From positions 158,804,438 to 158,868,437 of the forward strand of contig NC_080540.1 of assembly GCF_028640845.1 (NCBI RefSeq): a DNA stretch of 64,000 bases, given 5' to 3'. This DNA comes from Ahaetulla prasina. Its lineage: Eukaryota > Chordata > Lepidosauria > Squamata > Colubridae. Below are positions 11,322 through 20,300 of this stretch, one piece after another (the stretch's first letter is position 1; each line of letters begins with the position of its first letter). The notes below the pieces were generated by a model. The model did no database searches. It had not been told where the DNA came from and saw nothing but the letters and a program-made list of their open reading frames with translations. The position numbers and the translations under genes were made by a program.

Positions 11322-14300
11322 CTGTGCAACAGTGCACAAGGGGTCACCTGTCCTTACTAGATTAACATAGATTGTATTTCAGTGTATTATACTGTATGCC
11401 TTCTTCTGCTCTTTCTTTTGGAAATGTGCAAAATCAAGCTTAATCAAAAGTTGTAATCATAGAGAGAGTGCCAGCCTCTGCAAATATAAAGTGCTGTAAA
11501 CTGAAATAACCATTTCAGCCCAAGCCAGGAACTTTTTCAAACTCACAAAATGAGTTTGTAAGAAAAATGGACTTTTGAGAATTACAACCTGGTCTTTTCC
11601 AGGTTAATTGATTCAGCTAACTGATCCTCCACAACAGGGAAAGTTACACCTAGAACTACCTTTCTTCCTTTTTCTCTTCCTGCCCAATATACCCTGTTTT
11701 CCCCAAAATAAGACCTCCCCTCATAATAAGCCCAATTGGGCTTTTGAGTGCATGGCAATAAGGCCAAGCGCTTATTTCAGGGTTCAAAAAAAATATAAGA
11801 CAGGGTCTTATTTTCAGGGAAACACCGTAGCTCCTCCTATCTTCATTTCATTTCCAATTTCCTTTTTGCCTCTTTTCTACCAGGAAGAAGAAGGGTTTTG
11901 TGTGTGCACCCACATGGGTGCTTATATTACACAAACCCCAATCCATCATTAAACATTTTTCTTTTAAAAATCCTGTCTATCTTTCCTCAGACTGGGTTCT
12001 GGCAACCATGACCCATACCTACAGGAAAGGGTAGAAATTATCTTCTGGGTTGTTTTCAGATGGAACTGACAAACCTAACTTGATGAACAAAGAAAGCATA
12101 AAATTATTTTTCTTCCTTTCCTGTTGTGCACCTCTCAAATCTGCAAATTTCTTCCTTTCTGGAAGAACCTAAAACTCATAAAACTTAACAACTGCCATGG
12201 CTCTGTCCTATTGCAAAAAAAAAAATGTGGGGATTGTAAATTGAAGCAGATGTGGAGAATGTTCTCTAAGAGACCTTCTCACAAATTCCTGGAGTTCATA
12301 AAAGCAAAGACCTTTTTAAGCTGCTTAAGGCACATTTGGAGTCTCACACCCAGAACTATCCCTGCTATGAAGGGATGGGTTCTACTTACCTTTACTACAG
12401 GTTTGCAACAGGATCGCGCATGCGCAGATCACCTATGATGACATCCGGGTCGGTGGGTGGAGCTTCCTGCCAGTTTTACTACCGGTTCTATAGAACCGGC
12501 CTGAACCGAGGGCAACCCACCACTGCTGCTATGTAAGCAGAGGTGGGTTTCAGCAGGTTCTGACCAGTTCTGGAGAACCAGTAGCAGAAATTTTGAGTAG
12601 TTCGGAGAACCGATAAATACCACTTCTCACTGGCCCCATCCCCATCTATTCTCTGCCTCCCAAGTCCCAGCTGATCAGGAGGAAATGGGGATTTTGCAGT
12701 ATCCTTCCCCTGGAGTGGGGAGGGCATGGAGATTTTACAGTATCCTTCCTCTGCCGTGCCCACCAAGCCACGCCCATGAAGCCGCACCCACAGAACCGGC
12801 AGTAAAAAAATTTGAAACCCACCACTGTACGTAAAGGATTGATGCCCCTCAATCGTATAAAAAGTCTAGTTAAGGCCTATCCACAGGCTGCTCCTCCCTT
12901 GCTCCAGACATCCATATTGTAACTTGTATGCTTTGGCAAAACATTAATAAGCTATTGACTTTCTCCTCCACAGAGACACACCCTCAGGCATTTTATCAGT
13001 TTTGTTTGCTCTCCATTCTTATTGGTGCTCGCATGCCAACTTTCCATTTCTTAAACATAATAGGTGTGGCCAGGTGGGGGAGGGGAAAATACACAAGAAG
13101 TCCGTTTCTCTTGGACGTTTGTAAGAAGGAAAGAGGCTTTTCACACAAGTTCAGCACCATTTGCTCCTTTGTCTCCACAGGCACTTTCTGAATAATAGCG
13201 GGTGTGCTTTGTGGTAAAATGCAGAGCTATCAGCAGATAAAGTAGTCTCCATCCTTCCTCCACCTCCCTCTTTCAACAGTCCTTTGTCAAGAGATAGGAG
13301 GAAAAAATGACCTTTCACTTGCTGGCATTCTCTTTGTATGAACTGATTGCATGAGAAGATAATCCAGGAACTTCCTGGGGAGAGACTTGTAATACTTCCA
13401 CTTAAAATGGCTCCTAGTGTGGAAGAGTTAGGCTATAATTTATTATACCCTTAAATTGACACAGAAGAGATAGCAGGTCCTAAATTCAAGGTCTGCCATA
13501 TCAGCATAATCCTGCAATAGTTGAATATACAGTAGAACCTCTGGTCATGACCATAATTCATTCCATAACTTTGGTTGCAACCCAATTTGGTCATGACCCA
13601 AACCTAATTTTGGAAATTTGGCGCTTACAAAAAAAAAAAAATGGCATGGAAGGGGAAATCGGCTGCGACCCAATTTGGTCATGGTTAGAAGCATTCATGA
13701 CCAGAGTTTCTACTGTATAGTTGAAGTATGGACACAGGCTGAGAAAATCTCACTCAAAATCCTCAATAATCCATACAATTTCTTAAGTCATTCCTTGGGT
13801 TGCTCTCAGTGAAATCTACCTCACAGGAACATTGAGAAGACAAAACAAGGATTTGTGTTTGAGCTGTGCACCCTGCCCTGAATTCTTTAGAAAGTAGTTT
13901 GACTTTAACTACCGGTATATACCATGTTTCCCCATAAATAAGACCCTGTCTTATATTTTTTGAACCCCAAAATAAGTGCTTGGCCTTATTTTCGGGGAGG
14001 TCTTATTATTTTGGGGCGTGTGGAGCAAGATGGGGCTCCTCTTGCTGTCTTACCTGATTTCTAACTCTGTGTTTAAATATTTTTGGGGAGGGCTTATTTT
14101 GGGGGCGGGAGGTTTATTTTAGTGCATTCGCTCAAAAGCCCTATTTGGGCTTATTATCAGGGGATTTTGTACTTATTATGTACAGGGTACATTTTCTAAG
14201 CTAAGTAAAAGGCTCATAAACAATCAAGCCATCAAACAGGCTGAAAGCATCAATTTTTTAAGCGTAGTTCCCAAACTTCACGAAGCAGTAAAATTCAATC

Positions 14301-17300
14301 CAACTATGACTCTTCTGTAGTGCAAAGGAATCCAGGGGCCCTTCTGAGATTCCATTTAAGCCAGGGATCCCTCTTAATCTTGGTTCGATCTTTCAACTTT
14401 TCACAGCCAAATCACTTTTCCACCACTATATGAGGCAGAGGTAGGCTGCAAAATTCATACTTTGTGAAAGAAATAGGAATGTTTTTTTTAAGGAATTCCT
14501 TCTCAGTTCCCTAGATTTGTCCCTAATGTGGTCATGAGATTAGAGGCTGGACTCCCCAGAACTGAAAGTAGAGTTTGCAAATAATATTTGCCTGACTAAG
14601 CCATAATTTACAGGTACCATTAATTTTAAGGGACAACCATACATAAAACTGGCAGGTGATGGAATATCACAAATAAATTTTGCACATGCAGTGTTACCTG
14701 CAGTGTCTGTTACTGAGGGTAGAGATAGTTAAGGTTGTCATCACACAATAAGATATTGTGTTGAGCCATATTATAAGAATATATCATTCCTTCAGAGCAG
14801 GGCTCTCCAACCTTGGCAACTTTAAGACTTGTGGACTTCAACTCCCAGAATTTCTCAGCCAGCTTTGCTTGAAGTCCACAAGTCTTAAAGTTGCCAAGGT
14901 TGCAGATCCCCTACTTCAGAGAACACAGTGGCTCCCTCCCCGACTGTCATCTCCATATTTATTCTCACTTTCATATTCTAAGTATTGGTGGTGGGCCTTT
15001 TCTGAAGCCTGTTTTAATGCCTTACTATCAGCACTTTTTGAGGGCAGCTTTAATACAATCCCAATATTAAAAGAATGATGCCCAATGAAGAATCTATTGA
15101 ATGAATTGTTCCATACTGTACCTGAATCAAGACCATTGGTTCTTCCCTTAAACATTTTCCTAGGCTCATGGGACTTAATATAAATTATCTGCTAATGGCC
15201 CAAACAGGGTTGCAAAATATTGCTACATATAAAAGGTACACCACAGCAGCATGATTACTGTGGAATATATGTATATTAATATAACTTGGATAGTCATGGA
15301 TCAAATTATAAGGATATTTATCATTATAAGACTTGCTTTGCAATAGTGGCTTTATTTGTTGCTTTATTCGATCTTGGTTTAAGATTGCATTAGATTTGTA
15401 AACAATGCGTAAGCTAAAATAGGGTGACCCAGCTATCTAGACTAATACTGTGCTTTAACTATATGACAACTCCTTCGGATTCTAGCAATTTTCCATTCCA
15501 GAATTCAGAACCCCACACATAAAACAGCTCCAGGACATTCACACCATTAAATCAAGGATATATGGTAGAAAAGTAGACAAAGCGTTTTCTGTCTCTGCCC
15601 ATAAAGTACACATGCAGAGTTCAGGTGGATGAAACAAATTGTTCAACACCCACATTTCTGCACCTCCAGAAACTGTATACCTGAGGAATTTTTTGCAAGT
15701 GAACCTTTTAAGCCGTTACACAGTTATCTGCACACCTGCTGGAAAGCCCCTTGTATGAAATGTGTAAGCATCAGGCAGAAGCTGTTTTAATGCTGTCTCC
15801 TGAATGATTTAAATGACATTTTTCCTTTCTGCAAATCAGCAAAATTGATGTTGATGTGTGGTGCGGTGTGGATCAGGCTGTAAGACAGCCTGTTATTAAA
15901 CACAGCTGCTTGCATTTACTGCAGGCTCGAGTCCCACCAGGCCCAAGGTTGACTCAGCCTTCCATCCTTTATAAGGTAGGTAAAATGAGGACCCAGATTG
16001 TTGGGGGGGCAATAAGTTGACTTTGTATATAAATATACAAATAGGATGAGACTATTGCCTTACACAATGTAAGCCGCCCCGAGTCTTCGGAGAAGGGCGG
16101 GATATAAATGTAAATAAAAAAAGAGAGAGAGAGAGAGCTGTGTCATACTTAGATTCCATTTTGGCCAGAATCAGCCAGTCTTAAGATTTCATAATTAGTA
16201 GGTTAAACAGGCTGGAGAACTTAATGGCTATGTGCAGGTCATGCTCAACCACAACTATTCTAGTACATTTTAACCTAATTTAACAACCAACCTTTCTGTC
16301 ACACGCAGCTATAATACAGCTGTACTAGGACTATGTCATTTCTAAATAGCTTGAGCCTTTAAGAAAAACCTGTCTGACAATGTTTAACCTTCTTAACCTT
16401 GAGTAAATTTTACAGCTATATGCAGGGGTGAAATCCAGCAGGTTCTGGAGAACCAACCGCGGAAATTTTGATTAGTTTCATAGAACTGGCAAATACCATC
16501 CTTGGCTGGCCCCAGATTGGGGTGGGAATGGAGATTTTGTAATATCCTTCCCCTGCCATGCCCACCAAGCCATGTCCACAGAACTGGTAGTAAAAAAAAA
16601 ATTGGATTTCACCACTGGCTATATGCCAGTCCATATATTGTATCCCTACCATCTTCTTTCCAGTTTAACAGGTTAAAGCTTTTCTAAATTTCCTACACTA
16701 ATCCTTTTGGTTATTCATCCTTTCCCCTTTGCAGGAAGAATCCATATTGGGACATGACCATTAATACCATGAAACTTTCCAGTGGTTTGAGCCTAAGCAC
16801 TGACAATTCAATAAGCAGAAATGCTTCATCTAAATTTCTCTGGACTGAAACTCTTTAGACTACTTGAATTGTGTGTGTTATGGGAACGTTGGCCTAATGT
16901 TCTCAAATTTTGTGTTTTGTTTTATTTTACCAACAGGGCCTATGGATCCTAGGCATTATATGATTGAGCCCTAATTTCTTTTCATCTGCTATTTTCAGCT
17001 ATTGATGAACGCAGCTAAGAAGTGCATATCATCTATAATTCACATAATTCTACATTGCTAATATTCTTGGTCCTTGCAACTACTACATTTCAAATGTTTC
17101 TGAACTTGATTGTACTGCAGATTCTACAGTAATTACCTCCCTTGTGGTCTCTCACCAATATTGAATCAGCATAGCCTCACCCAACCAAACTGCTTTAATA
17201 AATAACAGAGGTGTCCTGGAATTGTGCATGCTTGCTTCCAAGTAATTTTTGAATCATGCATAGCTTTAATATCTACTACCCTGTACTTTAGAAGTCATTG

Positions 17301-20300
17301 TTGCTTTGGCTGGATAAAAAACAGTCCATAGGCAAAACAATTATAAATACATGGTACTTTTTTTCCCCAGCCACTACCATGAATAGAATGGCTTGCCCTT
17401 CTGTATCTGCTTCATATATTTTGCACAGAAGATTAAACAGTTCACAAGAGAAATATGTGTTGTATGAACAATTCAATCTTGTTTTTTTCAATGATTTAAA
17501 AAAAATCATCTTGTCAGATTAAGGCTATTCCATTTACAAGGAAATAGCAGTATAATGTGAGTAATCCAAACATTCGCTTCTCATCCTTCTCTGAACAATA
17601 TTAATACTCCTTTGATACAAGTATAGAAGAACGAAGAATATGCCACTGTGCTAACCTCTCCAGGGTTTATTTCAGGTAAAAGGTAAAACAGAGTTGGAAG
17701 GGACCTTGGAGATCATCTAGTTCAACCCTCAGCTCATGCACTAGGGATCCAACCATCCGTGAGTTGATATTGCTTATTTGCAATTCAATACACGTGTGTT
17801 TGAGAATGAGTCTCTAGAGGGCCAACTGGAATTTGCAATGAACTTCTGTCGTTGTCATCCCCCCACCAAAAAAAGAAAAAAAAAAGCCCACTGTTTTGCC
17901 TCGTCCGCTTTCCCCGCAGCCGGGGCCTTCTTATCTGCTTCCGAACACTGAGGAATGTCCTAGCATGCCTCCCGGCCCCAGCCCTGGCTCCATGCCCAGA
18001 CAGGCTGAGGAAGAAGAAGCGCCTCCAGCCCCCAGCCCTGGCTCCATGCCCAGGCAAACGGAGCAACTAGACCCCTCCCCCACAGCATGTGAGCCTGAGG
18101 AAGGTCAATTACCAACAGCTGGAGCCTGGAGTGACCCTCGCTTCAGGAGAATTGATAGGTGGCGTCAACAGAGGGAAGGGAGGGGCAGGCCTGGATAAGT
18201 GCTGAGTCATGGAGCCACACCCCATGGCCTATATAAAGGATCTGCTTTCTGGCATTCTCTGAGTCAGGCAAAGTCTAAACATATCTTGCTGAAATCACTT
18301 CCTAGTCTCCTGCCTGCCTTGAGAACTTTGCTAGGACTTTGGCAGAGCTGCAGAGGCACGCCTGATACGGATTTCCCTGACCTGGCCGTCAGCGGAGGAG
18401 TGGGACACGACACCCACATGCATTTTAGACCCAAATTCTCTTTTAGATACTGTTTCCCCTAAAGCAAAACCTTGGATGCTTTGCACAGAGGCACCTGAAG
18501 CCTCCCAGGCTCGACAAAAACCGTTATGAATACATTACTTGTTCTTAAAATCCTCGACAAGATCCTGCATGCTCTTCAGTTCTCCTTCCAGCCGTCCCTT
18601 GTCATTGTGCAGGCTCTCTAGCTGCCTCCGCAGGTTGTTAATGTACGTCTCAAAGATGGGTGTGATGTTGCTCCGAGAGGTGGTCTTTTGCTGCTGCAAG
18701 AGGCTCCACTTGGTCTCCAATATTTTATTCTGTTGCTCAAGGAATCGGACCTGAGAAATACCCACAAGCACATTTTAAAGAACAGCTGTTTTTTCCAGGA
18801 CAGTGTGACATGCCCACAAAATCAGACAGAAAACGACCAGCCTGAATAGCCCTCCGATACAGGAAAAGAGAGTCAAAGAATGTATTATCTGGCAATATTA
18901 AGTAGCTAGGAAAGCTAGGGAGGCTGCGAAGGAACAACAACAACAACAAAAACCCTCAATGGATAAATCTTTGTTTTCGCTGATTGGTTCTAAAGCCATG
19001 GGTAAGCGTGAAACACATGTCTGAATTTAGTTGAGCGTTTTGCAAGCTTTTTTGAACCTCTGATATTTATTTAGTTTTTGCATGGCCGAACAATTTAAGA
19101 GCTCTAGGAATGTATGTATTGCCTTTTATTGCATTTTCTCTTTATCAGTTTAAGAGGTGGGGGAGATTACAGATTAGAATAGAATTTTTATTGGCCAAGT
19201 GTGGTTGGACACACAAGGAATTTGTCTTGGTGCATATGCTCTCAGTGTACATAAAAGAAAAGATACGTTCATCAAGGTACAACATTTACAACACAATTGA
19301 TAGTCAATATATCAATATAAATCATAAGGATTACAGGTTTCTTTGTTGGAAAGTAGCCCAACAACAAGAACAACAAAAACCCTCAATGGATAAATCTTTG
19401 TTTTAGCCGACTGGTTCTAAAGCCAGCCTTTTAGCCATGGGTCAGTGTGAAACACATGCCTGAATTTAGTTGCGCTGTTTTGCAAGCTTTTTTGAACTTC
19501 TGATATTTATTTAGCTTTTGCATGGCCGAACAATTTAAGAGCTCTAGAAATGTTTGCATTGCCTTTTACTTCATTTTCTCTTTATCAGTTTAAGAGGTGG
19601 GGGAGATTACAGACTTGGGTTACTTTCTAACAAAGAAACCTCCTGGTCAGTTTTACAGTTCAGCAGAGATTCATTCATACCCGCACATTGTTCTCTGACG
19701 TTTAAATGAATCAACTACATTAATAGGGGGCTATAACATTTCAGGAGACATGTGAACTGACAGCCAAAACTGGGACTAGAATTTCCATTGCTAAGAAAAA
19801 GAGTTAATAAGTAAGCTATGCCCTATTTTATGATCTGTTTTTGCCGTGGTTGGTAAGCGAATCACTGCAGTTGTTAAGTGAATTGTGCAGTCGTTAAAAG
19901 CAAATCTGGCATTCCCGTTGACTTTGCTTGTCAGAGGGAAGCACCTGGGAAGGTCGCAAATGACAAGCATGACTATGGTTATGTTGCAGTTGAACGTGCC
20001 CATTGCCAAGCTCAGAGAGACACTAAGGACTCCTCATTTCAACCCTGAGCTACAAATATTCTCCTTTATTGCTACCATTGTCAATCTCCTGAATTTTGGT
20101 TACATGACTGTGGGGTTACTGCAACGGTCATAAGTGTGAAGGCTAGTCATAAGTCACTGTTTTTTAGCATCATTGTTAACTTCAAATGGTAAGTGGACGA
20201 TTACTTTGTATGCTCAGAGCTTTGGCTTTTGGGCTGACTACCCAACCCAACCCAGAACTGTTGCGCAAGTAGCACAAATGGCATCACAGTATATGTTATA

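Noticed and set aside
17896..18198. 100-codon P/E/R-rich frame
   Set aside because: It follows a GC-rich tandem block in a probable LTR, with no conserved domain or splice context.
18737..18949. Minus-strand frame upstream of keratin exon 2
   Set aside because: It is intron 1 sequence; the true exon begins at the acceptor 18751-18752 and the phase agrees with exon 1.
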